Of a DNA stretch of 64,000 nucleotides, positions 16,082 to 24,916 are shown in pieces; position 1 is the first letter of the stretch, and the number at the start of each line of letters is the position of its first letter. Made by a program: the position numbers and the translations under genes. Source of the DNA: AC-9 sp051984395. Its GTDB lineage: Bacteria; Actinomycetota; Acidimicrobiia; Acidimicrobiales; AC-9. The stretch lies in assembly GCA_051984395.1 (NCBI GenBank), contig JBPYEZ010000123.1, positions 1 through 64,000 of the forward strand, in the 5' to 3' direction. The notes beneath the pieces are model-generated. The model searched no databases, was not told where the DNA came from, and saw only the letters and a program-made list of their open reading frames with translations.

Positions 16082-17316
16082 GGGTCCTCCGCCGACCCGC
16101 CCCTCCCAGCCCAGACGAGGGGAGCCGGCGGGCCCAGGCCCTCGCCCGCCCGTGGCGCCCGTTCGACCGGCCCCGGCGACGGGTGGCAGCTCTCAGATCC
16201 TCGCTGGCCCGCCGGCGCGCTGCGGCCGTCGCCTGGCGGGCCGGCCTCCCCGACATCACGAGTCCCCTCGCCCGTGCCTGGAGCCGGCTCCCCCGCTGGA
16301 GCAGGTGGGGAGTCGGCTTCGGAGTCATCGTGCTGGCCGTGCTCGCTCCAGCTGACGCGGTGGGCCAGATCATGGCGCCAGCCAGCGACTGGAAGACGCT
16401 GCTCTTCTACCCGATCGGCATCTTCGTGCTCCTGGCGGTGGGGCTCAACGTCGTCGTCGGCCAGGCCGGCATCCTCGACCTCGGGTACGTGGCCTTCTTC
16501 GCCATCGGCGGGTACACGATGGCGCTCCTGGGCGTCGACGTCGGCCTCGACTTCTGGATCATCCTGCCCACCGCGGTCGTCCTGTGCGCCGTGTCGGGGC
16601 TGGTCCTCGGCGCGCCTGCCCTGCGTCTCCGGGGCGACTACCTGGCCATCGTGACCCTGGGTTTCGGTGAGATCATTCGGATCTCGGCCACGAACGCCAG
16701 CTGGACCGGCGGGCCGAGGGGTATCGCCGAGATCCCTCACCCACCCGACATCGGGCACCTGAACGCCTTCACCTACGGGGTGCTCGACCCCCGCCCGTAC
16801 TACTACCTCGTGCTGGGCATGATCGTGCTCGTCATCCTCGTCGCCCGCCGACTGGAGCGCAGCCGGGTCGGTCGAGCCTGGGCCGCCATCCGCGAGGACG
16901 AGGACGCCGCCGCCCTCATGGGAGTGCCAACCTTTCGGTTCAAGCTGTGGGCGTTCGCCATCGGAGGCACCATCGGCGGCAGCGCGGGGGTCATGTTCGC
17001 CGCCAAGAACATCGCCATCACCCCCGACAACTTCCCCCTGCTGCTGTCGATCCTGGTGCTCTCGGCCGTCGTCCTCGGGGGATCGGGCAACCTGCCCGGT
17101 GTGATCCTGGGCGCGTTCCTCGTGGCCTGGCTGCCCGAGCGCTTTCGCGGACTGGCTGACTATCGGGTCCTCGTGTTCGGCGCGGCCCTCGTGGTCATGA
17201 TGATCTTCCGTCCCGAAGGGATCCTGCCATCACGGCGACGTCGATCGAGCCTGAGAACGGGAGGCGCCTCGGGGTCGGCGCCGACGGCGCTCGTCGAACA
17301 GGAGGAGAAGACCTGA
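16078..17316 (+). CDS. livM: Branched-chain amino-acid-type ABC permease LivM
   Basis: This second permease has 412 residues. It has an unusually long, Arg/Pro-rich cytoplasmic N-terminus of about 75 residues before the first membrane segment (GVGFGVIVLAVLAPADAVG). Core motifs follow: LNVVVGQAGILDLGYVAFFAIGGY, the EAA-like loop RVGRAWAAIREDEDAAALMG and AVVLGGSGNLPGVILGAF. ATG 16078 overlaps the livH stop. A short hydrophilic tail precedes LivG. Confidence 0.94.
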   Translation: MRVLRRPAPPSPDEGSRRAQALARPWRPFDRPRRRVAALRSSLARRRAAAVAWRAGLPDITSPLARAWSRLPRWSRWGVGFGVIVLAVLAPADAVGQIMAPASDWKTLLFYPIGIFVLLAVGLNVVVGQAGILDLGYVAFFAIGGYTMALLGVDVGLDFWIILPTAVVLCAVSGLVLGAPALRLRGDYLAIVTLGFGEIIRISATNASWTGGPRGIAEIPHPPDIGHLNAFTYGVLDPRPYYYLVLGMIVLVILVARRLERSRVGRAWAAIREDEDAAALMGVPTFRFKLWAFAIGGTIGGSAGVMFAAKNIAITPDNFPLLLSILVLSAVVLGGSGNLPGVILGAFLVAWLPERFRGLADYRVLVFGAALVVMMIFRPEGILPSRRRRSSLRTGGASGSAPTALVEQEEKT

Positions 17317-17318
17317 CC

Positions 17319-18092
17319 GTGGACCGTCTGCTGGAGCTCACCGGCGTGACGGTCCGCTTCGGCGGGCTCGTCGCCGTGGCCGACCTCGATCTGCACGTCG
17401 ACCAGGGTGAGATCTTCTCCCTCATCGGACCGAACGGAGCGGGCAAGACGACGGTGTTCAACGTCTTGACGGGGGTCTACCAGCCGGCGGAAGGATCGCT
17501 CACCCTCTCGGGCCAGTCGCTGCGGGGGCGCAAGCGGCATCAGGTCGCCCGTCTCGGCGTGGCCCGGACGTTCCAGAACCTCCGTCTGTTCGGCAACATG
17601 TCGGCGCTGGAGAACGTGATGGTCGGAGCGGACGCCCGTCACCGTACGGGCATCCCGGGCGCCGTGCTCGGTCTGCCCACCCACCGGGCCGAGGAGCGGG
17701 AGGGCCGGGCGGCCGCCATGGAGCACCTGGAGCTGGTGGGCATCGCCGACCTCGCCGGCGAGGCCGCCAGCAACCTCTCCTATGGTGACCAACGGCGACT
17801 CGAGATCGCCCGTGCCCTGGCCACCGAGCCCCGCCTGCTCCTGCTCGACGAGCCGACCGCGGGCATGAACCCACCGGAGAAGCGGGCGCTGCAGGCGCTG
17901 GTGCGGGGCATTCGAGACCGGGGCATCACGGTGCTGCTCATCGAGCACGACATGAGCGTGGTGATGACCATCAGCGACCGGGTGGCCGTGCTCGACTTCG
18001 GGCGCAAGATCGCCGAGGGGCTTCCCTCCGAGGTGCGCACCGACCCGGCTGTCATCACCGCCTATCTCGGGGCACCCACCGATGCTGCTTGA
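17319..18092 (+). CDS. livG: Branched-chain amino-acid-type ABC ATPase LivG
   Basis: The 257-residue ATPase of the Liv importer has Walker A GPNGAGKTT, signature LSYGDQRRLEIARAL, Walker B LLLLDEPTAGMNPPE and the switch His in IEHDMSVVM. The N-terminal region includes ARTFQNLRLF, typical of LivG. It begins with GTG 17319, 2 bp after the livM stop, with GGAGGAG upstream. Its 3' end overlaps livF by 11 nt. Confidence 0.95.
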   Translation: MDRLLELTGVTVRFGGLVAVADLDLHVDQGEIFSLIGPNGAGKTTVFNVLTGVYQPAEGSLTLSGQSLRGRKRHQVARLGVARTFQNLRLFGNMSALENVMVGADARHRTGIPGAVLGLPTHRAEEREGRAAAMEHLELVGIADLAGEAASNLSYGDQRRLEIARALATEPRLLLLDEPTAGMNPPEKRALQALVRGIRDRGITVLLIEHDMSVVMTISDRVAVLDFGRKIAEGLPSEVRTDPAVITAYLGAPTDAA

Positions 18093-18801
18093 GGTCGAGT
18101 CGATCCACGTGCACTACGGCAAGGTCGAAGCGCTGAAAGGCGTCTCCCTGGCGGTCGCAGAGGGCGAGATCGTGAGCCTCATCGGGGCCAACGGGGCGGG
18201 CAAGACCACGGTGCTGCGAACCATCTCCGGCCTGCGCCGGGTGACGTCCGGTCGTATCCGGTTCGAGGACGAGGACATCACCCACCTCCCCGGCCATCGC
18301 CGCGTCGCCGCCGGCCTGTGCCAGGTGCCCGAGGGTCGGGGGATCTTCCCGGGCATGTCCGTGATGGAGAACCTCGAGATGGGTGCCTACGGGCGCCCGA
18401 CGAGGAGCCACCTCTCCGAGGACTACGAGCGGGCCTTCAGCCTCTTCCCCCGGCTTTCGGACCGGCGAAAGCAGGCGGGCGGGACGCTCTCGGGCGGCGA
18501 GCAGCAGATGCTCGCCATCGCCCGCGCGCTCATGGCCCGGCCGCGCCTGGTGATGCTCGACGAGCCGTCGATGGGCCTCGCCCCGCTGCTGGTGACCCAG
18601 ATCTTCGACATCATCGTCGAGATCAACAAGCAGGGCACCACCGTGCTGCTGGTCGAGCAGAACGCGGCCCAGGCCCTGGCCCGAGCCCACCGGGCCTACG
18701 TCCTGGAGACGGGGAGGGTGGCGAAGACCAGCGATGCGGCAACGCTGCTGGCCGACGACTCCGTCCGGTCGGCCTACCTGGGCGTCGACTCCACAGGTTG
18801 A
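18082..18801 (+). CDS. livF: Branched-chain amino-acid-type ABC ATPase LivF
   Basis: The 239-residue second ATPase has Walker A GANGAGKTT, the LivF-specific segment GLCQVPEGRGIFPGMSVMEN, signature TLSGGEQQMLAIARALM, Walker B LVMLDEPSMGLAPLLV and VEQNAAQAL. It forms a heterodimer with LivG. Its last 28 bp overlap the 3' end of the convergent quinone-oxidoreductase gene. Confidence 0.95.
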   Translation: MLLEVESIHVHYGKVEALKGVSLAVAEGEIVSLIGANGAGKTTVLRTISGLRRVTSGRIRFEDEDITHLPGHRRVAAGLCQVPEGRGIFPGMSVMENLEMGAYGRPTRSHLSEDYERAFSLFPRLSDRRKQAGGTLSGGEQQMLAIARALMARPRLVMLDEPSMGLAPLLVTQIFDIIVEINKQGTTVLLVEQNAAQALARAHRAYVLETGRVAKTSDAATLLADDSVRSAYLGVDSTG

Positions 18802-19793
18802 CCGCCGCCGGCCGGCCTGACCACGACCTTCCCGATCGTCCGCCGACTGCCGAGCAGCTCGAGCCCGGTGACGGCGTCGTCCAGGCCGAGCTCGGCGAAC
18901 ACCACCGGCGCGATCAGACCTTCACCGAACAGGCGCACGAGCTCTGTGTGACAGGCGGCGACGGCATCGGGATCGTGATCGAGATAGGCGCCCCAGTGGA
19001 GGCCGACGACGGCGTAGTTCTTCACCAGGATGTGGTTGGCAGGGACGTCGGGGATGCGGCCGCTGGCGAAGCCGATCACCAGCAGCCGACCCTCCCAGGC
19101 GATGACCTTCCTCGACCGGTCGAACGTGTCGCCACCGACGGGGTCGTAGACGACGTCGGCTCCGTGACCACCAGTGGCCCGTTTCACGACGGTGACGAAA
19201 TCCTCGGTCGAGTAGTCGACGACGACCTCGGCTCCGAGCCGACGGCACAGCTCGACCTTCTCGGCCCCGGCGGCGGTGGCGATGACCCGGGCCCCGGCGG
19301 CCACCCCGAGCTGCACCGCGGCCGAGCCCACTCCGCCGGCCGCGGCGTGGACGAGCAACCACTCACCGGGGCGCAGGGCAGCCCGACGGTGCAGCGCGAA
19401 CCACGACGTCTGGTAGGAGATGTGCATCGCCGCCGCCGATGCGTCATCGAGGTCGTCGGGGATCGGATAGGTGACCGCCGCCGGCGTGACCAGCTGCTCG
19501 GCCAGCCCGCCGTGCGGAAGACGAGGCACGGCGATGACCCGTTGGCCGACCGCCCGGTCGCGGACTCCTTCGCCGAGCGCCACGATCCGTCCGCTCGTCT
19601 CCAGCCCGGGGGTGAACGGCAGTGGGGGGCGCTGCTGGTACTGGCCCCGGCACAGCAGGATGTCGGCAAAATTGAGCCCGCAGACGGCGACCTCCACGGC
19701 CACCTCACCCGGGCCGGGAGAAGGCTCCTTGACGTCCTCGAGCCGGAGTGCGTCGGCGGGGTCGCCGAGCTGGTGGACGGTCCAGGCGCGCAC
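18774..19793 (-). CDS. NADPH:quinone oxidoreductase family protein (MDR superfamily)
   Basis: The 339-residue medium-chain dehydrogenase/reductase of the zeta-crystallin/QOR group has an N-terminal GroES-like domain (GLNFADILLCRGQYQQRPPLP, PGLETSGRIVALG) and a nucleotide-binding motif AAAGGVGSAAVQLG around residue 145. No structural or catalytic zinc cysteines are present. It probably reduces an enone, enoyl-CoA-type or quinone substrate with NADPH. GTG 19793 is the likely start. It ends the SDR-acyl-CoA dehydrogenase operon, 26 bp after the preceding stop. Confidence 0.9.
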   Translation of the reverse strand: MRAWTVHQLGDPADALRLEDVKEPSPGPGEVAVEVAVCGLNFADILLCRGQYQQRPPLPFTPGLETSGRIVALGEGVRDRAVGQRVIAVPRLPHGGLAEQLVTPAAVTYPIPDDLDDASAAAMHISYQTSWFALHRRAALRPGEWLLVHAAAGGVGSAAVQLGVAAGARVIATAAGAEKVELCRRLGAEVVVDYSTEDFVTVVKRATGGHGADVVYDPVGGDTFDRSRKVIAWEGRLLVIGFASGRIPDVPANHILVKNYAVVGLHWGAYLDHDPDAVAACHTELVRLFGEGLIAPVVFAELGLDDAVTGLELLGSRRTIGKVVVRPAGGGQPVESTPR

Positions 19794-19819
19794 GGCAGCC
19801 AGCTTGTCACCGCTCCCGG

Positions 19820-20797
19820 TCAGATGAGCGCGGCCATGAGCTCGGCCTGGGCCTGGGTCGATCCGAACACGGTGTCGAGGACCCGGGCCCGCTTCAGGTA
19901 CAGGTGGGCGTCGACCTCCCACGTGAAGCCCATCCCCCCGTGCACCTGGATGCACGCCTTGCCGTTGGTCAGCGCCGCCTCGCCCGCCATCAGCTTGGCG
20001 GTGGCGACCGCCCGCCGCAGGTCCCCGACGCCCGGATCGTCGAGGTGCACGCCCGCGGCGTAGACCGCCGCCCTGGCCACCTCGGTGCGCACCAGCATGT
20101 CGGCCAGGATGTGCTTGACGGCCTGGAACGACCCGATCGGCCGATCGAACTGCTGTCGTTGCTTGGCGTAGCTCACGGCCATGTCGGTGACCGCCTCGGC
20201 CAGGCCGAGAAGAAGGGCGGCGGCCAAGGTCGCTCCCTCCAGGCGCCAGGCAGCGGCGACCTCGGGACCCGCCACCAGGACGCCCGGCGGCAGCTCCTGC
20301 ACGGTGTGCATGGGCGTCAGGGGGTCGAGGGGGTGGGGCACCAGCTCGCCCTTCACCGCTGACGGGACGACCTCCCACACTCCGGCATCGTCCATCACCA
20401 GCAGCCCGTCCAGGACGGCGAGGTGCTCGACCAGCACCGGGGATCGCGGATCGGCCTGGCCCTGGCGCTCGATGCCACCGACCACCCGCTCCCCCGTCGC
20501 GGCCCCGTCGACCACCCCGGCACCGAGGTGGGTCCACAGCAAGGGTCCGGGCACGAGGGCCCGGCCGAGCTCCTCGAACACGAGGACGGCCTCGCAGCTC
20601 CCGAGGCCGACACCGCCGTCCTGCTCGCGCTGGCGCAGCGAGAACACGCCGGCCTCGGCCAGACGACGCCACAGACCCGGTTCGACGCCGCCGTGTTCCT
20701 CCAGCGAGCGGATGGTGGCCATCGGGTAGGCGCGGGCGCACAGCTTTCGCACCGCGTCCTGCAGCGCCTCCTGGTCCTCGTCGAGCTCGAAATCCAC
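19820..20797 (-). CDS. Acyl-CoA dehydrogenase, short (325-residue) subunit
   Basis: This FAD-dependent acyl-CoA dehydrogenase family member is shorter than the usual 380-400 residues. The N-terminal helical domain begins DFELDEDQEALQDAVRKL. The C-terminal domain has QRQQFDRPIGSFQAVKH and QVHGGMGFTWE. The middle beta domain is compressed and the usual flavin-contact motif (GxTEPxxGSD) is not visible. In actinobacteria, short members pair with a full-length partner as alpha2beta2 FadE complexes acting on bulky or side-chain acyl-CoAs. The full-length partner is immediately upstream (24 bp). GTG 20797 is the start. Confidence 0.88.
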   Translation of the reverse strand: MDFELDEDQEALQDAVRKLCARAYPMATIRSLEEHGGVEPGLWRRLAEAGVFSLRQREQDGGVGLGSCEAVLVFEELGRALVPGPLLWTHLGAGVVDGAATGERVVGGIERQGQADPRSPVLVEHLAVLDGLLVMDDAGVWEVVPSAVKGELVPHPLDPLTPMHTVQELPPGVLVAGPEVAAAWRLEGATLAAALLLGLAEAVTDMAVSYAKQRQQFDRPIGSFQAVKHILADMLVRTEVARAAVYAAGVHLDDPGVGDLRRAVATAKLMAGEAALTNGKACIQVHGGMGFTWEVDAHLYLKRARVLDTVFGSTQAQAELMAALI

Positions 20798-20820
20798 GTC
20801 TCGCCTCGCTTCCGAGCGGC

Positions 20821-22005
20821 TCAGCGCTCCCGGGGCAGGCCCAGGACTCGCTCGCCCAGGATGTTGCGCTGGATCTGCGAGGTGCCGGCGGCGATGGAGA
20901 GCGAGAGGGCGTGCACCCAACCGTGGACCTGCTCGCCGCTGCCAACGGCCCCGATATCGTCGAACGAGAGCCCCGCCCGGCCAAGGATCCGCATGGCGAG
21001 GTCACCGAGGCGGTGACGCACCTCGGAATAGTGCAGCTTGAACACCGATCCTCCGACGCCGGGCACGCCAGTCCGGGACGCCTGGGTGACGTTCCGCTTG
21101 GTCAGTGACCAGAGGGCGTCGAGATCGGCCGCCAGGTGTCCGAGCTCGCGCCTGACCCCGCTGTCGTCCCAGGGGTGGACCCCGTTCCCGGTCGACCGGG
21201 CGATCGCGACCAGGCTCTCCAGCAGCTCCATCGACTGCAGCAGCTCGCTCACCAGCGCGGTGCCTCGCTCGAAGCTGAAGGTGACCATGGCCACCCGCCA
21301 GCCGTCGTTCTCGGCGCCGACCCGGTTGGTCACCGGGACCCGCACCTCGTCCAGGAACACCTCGCTGAACTCGGCCGACCCGTAGATCGTGCGCAGCGGG
21401 CGGACCTCGACGCCGGGGCTGTCCACGGGCAGGATCAGCCAGGAGATCCCCCGGTGCTTGGGCGCGTCCGGATCCGTACGGACCAGCAGCTCGCAGAAGT
21501 CGGCCACCTCGGCGTGCGAGGTCCAGATCTTCTGCCCCGTCACCACGTAGTCGTCGCCGTCGCGCACGGCGCGGGTGCCCAGGGAGGCGAGGTCAGACCC
21601 CGCCCCGGGCTCGGAGAAGCCCTGGCACCAGACCTCGTCGCCGCGCAGGATCGGTGGGAGATAGCGCGATCGCTGCTCGGGCGTGGCCTCGGCGATGAGG
21701 GTGGGACCGGCGTGCAGCAGCCCCACGAAGTTGACCCCCACGTAGGGGGCGTGGGCACGCTCGGTCTCCTCCAGGAACGCAAGGTGCTCGGCCGGCGAGG
21801 CACCCCGGCCGCCCAGCTCCTTGGGCCAGTTGATGCCCGCGTAGCCGGCATCGAACAGCATCCGCTGCCACGCCGTGTCGTAGGCGCGGCGCCCCGGCCA
21901 ATCGTCCAACGCCGGAGGCGAACCCACCGTGGGCAGCACCCGGTCGAGCCATGTCTTGAGGTCCGCTCGGAACCGCTCCTCGCTCTCGGAATAGCGAAGG
22001 TTCAC
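20821..22005 (-). CDS. Acyl-CoA dehydrogenase, full-length partner subunit
   Basis: The 394-residue FAD flavoprotein introduces a trans-2 double bond into acyl-CoA. The flavin-binding motif QGFSEPGAGSDLAS and the W-T-S-H-A segment are present. A Glu in SFERGT occupies the place where FadE26/FadE29-type enzymes keep their catalytic base. The C-terminal GTSQIQRNILGERVLGLPR is typical. GTG 22005 overlaps the upstream SDR stop by 4 nt (GTGA). Substrate class (sterol side-chain, branched or aromatic-alkanoyl CoA) is inference from the paired arrangement. Confidence 0.92.
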   Translation of the reverse strand: MNLRYSESEERFRADLKTWLDRVLPTVGSPPALDDWPGRRAYDTAWQRMLFDAGYAGINWPKELGGRGASPAEHLAFLEETERAHAPYVGVNFVGLLHAGPTLIAEATPEQRSRYLPPILRGDEVWCQGFSEPGAGSDLASLGTRAVRDGDDYVVTGQKIWTSHAEVADFCELLVRTDPDAPKHRGISWLILPVDSPGVEVRPLRTIYGSAEFSEVFLDEVRVPVTNRVGAENDGWRVAMVTFSFERGTALVSELLQSMELLESLVAIARSTGNGVHPWDDSGVRRELGHLAADLDALWSLTKRNVTQASRTGVPGVGGSVFKLHYSEVRHRLGDLAMRILGRAGLSFDDIGAVGSGEQVHGWVHALSLSIAAGTSQIQRNILGERVLGLPRER

Positions 22006-22766
22006 TCGAAGCCCGGGAACGAGAGCCCTGCGGTCATGCCGCCCTCGATGAGGAACTCGGACCCCGTCGAGTACGAGCTCTCGTCCGACGCGAGGAAGGC
22101 GACCAGCCGGGCCACCTCGTCGGGCCTGCCGATCCGCCCGATCGGCTGGTGTCGGTAGGCGGCGTCCTTGTTGGACTGGTCCACCTGGTCGAGCGCCAGC
22201 ATGGGGGTGTCGATGCCACCGGGATGGACGGAGTTCACGCGGATGCCGAACCGACCCAGCTCGAGGGCAGCGGACTTGGTCATGCCCCGCACGGCGAACT
22301 TGCTCGCCGTGTAGGCGGTCGCGCCCGCCATGCCCTCGAGACCCTGGGTCGAGGAGATGTTCACGATGGCGCCACCGCCCGCCGCCTTGAGCGCCGGGAT
22401 GGCCGCCTTCATACCGAGGAAACAGCCGAACTGGTTGACCTCGATGACCTGGCGGTACTCCTCGAACGAGGTCCGCTCGATGGAGCCGAAGCGGAGGATC
22501 CCGGCGTTGTTGACGAGCACGTTCAGCGTCCCGAACCGGCTCGTCGCCGCCTCGACCGCCCCTTCCCAGTCGTCGGGGCGGGTGACGTCGAGATGGACGT
22601 AGGCAGCCGCGTCCCCGATGTCCACGGCCAGCTTCTCTCCTCCACCGTCGAGCACGTCGCCGACCACGACCTTGGCCCCCTCGGCGGCGAAGAGCCGGGC
22701 CTCGGCCTCGCCCTGGCCCCGGGCCCCGCCGGAGATGAGCGCCACCTTCCCGTCCAGTCTGCCCAC
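22002..22766 (-). CDS. Short-chain dehydrogenase/reductase (SDR)
   Basis: The 254-residue classical SDR has a cofactor motif variant SGGARGQGEAEA (residues about 12-23), NNAG, catalytic Ser in NISS, Y-T-A-S-K, and PGGIDTPM. It resembles 3-alpha/20-beta-hydroxysteroid or 3-hydroxyacyl-CoA dehydrogenases. GTG 22766 is preferred: GAGGAAGGG lies upstream and the family N-terminus MGRLDGKVALI starts here. It heads the minus-strand operon with the acyl-CoA dehydrogenases and the MDR reductase, and may oxidise the hydroxyacyl intermediate. Confidence 0.92.
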   Translation of the reverse strand: MGRLDGKVALISGGARGQGEAEARLFAAEGAKVVVGDVLDGGGEKLAVDIGDAAAYVHLDVTRPDDWEGAVEAATSRFGTLNVLVNNAGILRFGSIERTSFEEYRQVIEVNQFGCFLGMKAAIPALKAAGGGAIVNISSTQGLEGMAGATAYTASKFAVRGMTKSAALELGRFGIRVNSVHPGGIDTPMLALDQVDQSNKDAAYRHQPIGRIGRPDEVARLVAFLASDESSYSTGSEFLIEGGMTAGLSFPGFE

Positions 22767-22833
22767 GACAGCCCTTCCTCTCTCGGACCAGCCTCCCGGT
22801 CGCGGCATTCGCTCCTCACGGTCGCTCATTTCC

Positions 22834-22846
22834 TGACACAGCGTCA
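22834..22846. promoter_or_regulatory. TGAC-N5-GTCA inverted repeat in the SDR/CoA-transferase divergent spacer
   Basis: TGACACAGCGTCA (13 bp, 5 of 6 arm positions symmetric) lies 68 bp upstream of the SDR start and 55 bp upstream of the CoA transferase start. Short TGAC/GTCA palindromes are common TetR-type operators for fatty-acid and acyl-CoA genes. No regulator gene is nearby, so the assignment is tentative. Confidence 0.35.
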
Positions 22847-22861
22847 ATCCGGGCCGGGACT

Positions 22862-22881
22862 CGCCCCAGGCGCCTGGGGCG
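22862..22881. promoter_or_regulatory. Perfect 20-bp palindrome upstream of the CoA transferase
   Basis: CGCCCCAGGCGCCTGGGGCG is perfectly self-complementary with no spacer. It ends 20 bp before GTG 22902, in the 135-bp spacer between divergent catabolic genes. It could be an operator or, in RNA, a stem near the start of the transcript. The length and perfection are unlikely by chance even at this GC content, though the latter raises the background. Confidence 0.5.
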
Positions 22882-22901
22882 CCACCGATAGTGTCGGCGG
22901 C

Positions 22902-24032
22902 GTGAGCGACGGGCCTCTCGCCGACATCCGGGTCATCGACTGCTCCGGCCTGATCGCGGCGCCCGGCTGTGCGCGGTACCTGGCCGACTTCGGTGCCGAT
23001 GTGATCAAGGTGGAGCGACCCGACGGGGGTGACCCGGCGCGCGACCTGGGCTGGCGCGACACGAGGGACGGCGTGTCGTTGTGGTGGAAGCTCGAGGGGC
23101 GCAACAAGCGGTGCGTGACCCTTGACCTCAAGTCGACCGACGGGCGCCAGGCCATGCTCGGTCTGTGCGACGACGCCCACGTGCTCGTCGAGAACTTCCG
23201 ACCGGGCACCCTCGAGCGGCTGGGCCTCGGACCGGACGTGCTGCTGGCGCGCAACCCGCGGCTCGTCATCACCCGCATCACCGGGTTCGGCCAGGACGGC
23301 CCCTACGCCGGCCGTCCGGGCTTCGCCACCCTGGCCGAGGCCATGTCGGGCTTCGCCGCCATCAACGGCGAGCCCGAAGGCGCGCCGCTGCTCCCTCCGG
23401 TCGCCCTCACCGACGAGGTGACCGCGCTCGTCGGCGCGTTCGCCACCATGGTCGCCCTGCACTCCGGGGTCGGTCAGGTGGTCGACGCCAACCTGCTCGA
23501 ATCGATGCTCCAGGTCATGGGTCCGCTGCCGGCGGCCTACGCCGTGCTCGGCTACGAGCAGCCTCGCCTGGGGTCTGGCATCCCGTACAGCGTCCCGCGT
23601 GGCACCTACCGCTGTGCCGACGGATCGTGGGTGGCGATCAGCACCTCGTCGGAGCCGGTCGCCCGACGCCTCCTGGACCTGGTCGGGCTGGGTGACGACC
23701 ATCGCCTGCGCACCAACGCAGGGCGCGCCGCGCACCGCGAGGAGGTCGACCGCGCCGTCGGTGACTGGATCGGCGCCCGGGCCATGCCGCAGGTGCTCGG
23801 CTCACTGAACGCGGCCGACGTCGCCGTGGCCCCCGTCATGGGCATGGCCGACATCCTCGGCGATCCCCATGTGACCGCCCGCGGTGCCGTGGGCGACGTG
23901 GAGGGCACTCCGATGCAGGGCGTCGTCGCCCGTCTCTCAGCCACGCCCGGCCGTATCCGCTGGTCCGGCCGGCCACTGGGTGCTGACAACGAGGAGGTGC
24001 TGGGCCGACCCCGCCTGCCGGGTCGGCCTTAG
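22902..24032 (+). CDS. CaiB/BaiF-type (class III) CoA transferase
   Basis: The 376-residue enzyme moves CoA between carboxylic acids or, in related members, racemises acyl-CoA. Family signatures are present: DCSGLIAAPGCARYLADFGADVIKVE near the N-terminus, WWKLEGRNKRCVTLDLK, LVENFRPGTLERLGL, ITGFGQDGPYAGRPGF and VVDANLLESM. GTG 22902 is the start, just before the conserved LADIRVID. It is divergent from the SDR/acyl-CoA dehydrogenase operon and probably activates that pathway's acid substrate (inference). Its stop overlaps the ftsX stop on the other strand by 4 nt. Confidence 0.92.
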   Translation: MSDGPLADIRVIDCSGLIAAPGCARYLADFGADVIKVERPDGGDPARDLGWRDTRDGVSLWWKLEGRNKRCVTLDLKSTDGRQAMLGLCDDAHVLVENFRPGTLERLGLGPDVLLARNPRLVITRITGFGQDGPYAGRPGFATLAEAMSGFAAINGEPEGAPLLPPVALTDEVTALVGAFATMVALHSGVGQVVDANLLESMLQVMGPLPAAYAVLGYEQPRLGSGIPYSVPRGTYRCADGSWVAISTSSEPVARRLLDLVGLGDDHRLRTNAGRAAHREEVDRAVGDWIGARAMPQVLGSLNAADVAVAPVMGMADILGDPHVTARGAVGDVEGTPMQGVVARLSATPGRIRWSGRPLGADNEEVLGRPRLPGRP

Positions 24033-24916
24033 GCCTCGAGGAACCGCCGCACGCCGAGGGCCGAACCACCGGCTCCGACGACGACTCCCACGAACAGCAC
24101 GAAGAGCTCGGTGAAGAACAGATCTCGGCCCGAGACGACGATCGACTGGAACAGGGTGACGTCATAGTGCTGCACCGAGTACTGGAGCAGGAAGCTGACG
24201 ACCGCGACCACAGCTGCGGCCACGATCGCCCCGGCCAACCCTTGGATCACGCCCTCCAGCATGTACGGCACCCTGATGAACCAGTTCGTGGCGCCCACGA
24301 GCTTCATCACGGTCACCTCTCGCCGTCGGGCGAAGATCGCCATCCGGATGGCGTTCAGGATGAGCACCGCCGCCGCTATCAGCAGGACGACGGCGACGCT
24401 CAAGAGGACCGCCTGGGCGATCCCGGTGACCCTGAGCAGGGTGTCGACCGACTGCTTGGCGTACACGACGTTCCTGACCCCGGGGTAGGACCTGACCGCG
24501 GATCCCACCTGCTCGACGTGCTGGGCGTCGCGCGCCACGACGCGGAACGACGGCGGCAGGTCAGCAGCGGTGGCACTCTGCACCAGGTCCGGCTGGTTGG
24601 CGAACATCGTGCGGAACTCGCTGAAGGAGCACGTCTGGTTGCAGTAGGTGGTCCGCTTGACCTCCTGCATCGCCCCCAGCCGCTGCGCCACGGCCTGGGT
24701 CTGATCGAGGGGCGCCTGGGGCTGCATGAAGACTGCCAGCTGGACCCCGCCCTTCCAACGCGTCGTGGCGGTGGACACTCCCTGCTTGAGCAGCAGCGCC
24801 GAACCGACGAGTGAGAGGGAGACGGCGACCGTGAGCACCGCGGCCACCGTCATCAGTCGGTTGCGCCACAGGTTGGTGCCCGTCTCTCGGGCGACGTAGT
24901 CGAGCGACAGGGCCAT
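24029..24916 (-). CDS. ftsX: Cell-division protein FtsX
   Basis: The 295-residue membrane subunit of the FtsEX complex transmits ATPase action to periplasmic peptidoglycan hydrolases at the septum. It has an N-terminal helix (LMTVAAVLTVAVSLSLVGSAL), a large extracellular loop (about residues 50-165, containing two cysteines CNQTC) and three C-terminal helices. The motif ILNAIRMAIFARRREVTVMKLVGAT before helix 3 is characteristic. ATG 24916 overlaps the ftsE stop by one base (TGATG). Confidence 0.95.
   Translation of the reverse strand: MALSLDYVARETGTNLWRNRLMTVAAVLTVAVSLSLVGSALLLKQGVSTATTRWKGGVQLAVFMQPQAPLDQTQAVAQRLGAMQEVKRTTYCNQTCSFSEFRTMFANQPDLVQSATAADLPPSFRVVARDAQHVEQVGSAVRSYPGVRNVVYAKQSVDTLLRVTGIAQAVLLSVAVVLLIAAAVLILNAIRMAIFARRREVTVMKLVGATNWFIRVPYMLEGVIQGLAGAIVAAAVVAVVSFLLQYSVQHYDVTLFQSIVVSGRDLFFTELFVLFVGVVVGAGGSALGVRRFLEA

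Noticed and set aside
18774..21005. 743-codon minus-strand frame suggesting a fused dehydrogenase-reductase
   Set aside because: The upstream two-thirds is an out-of-frame reading of the two acyl-CoA dehydrogenase genes; the reductase has its own GTG at 19793.
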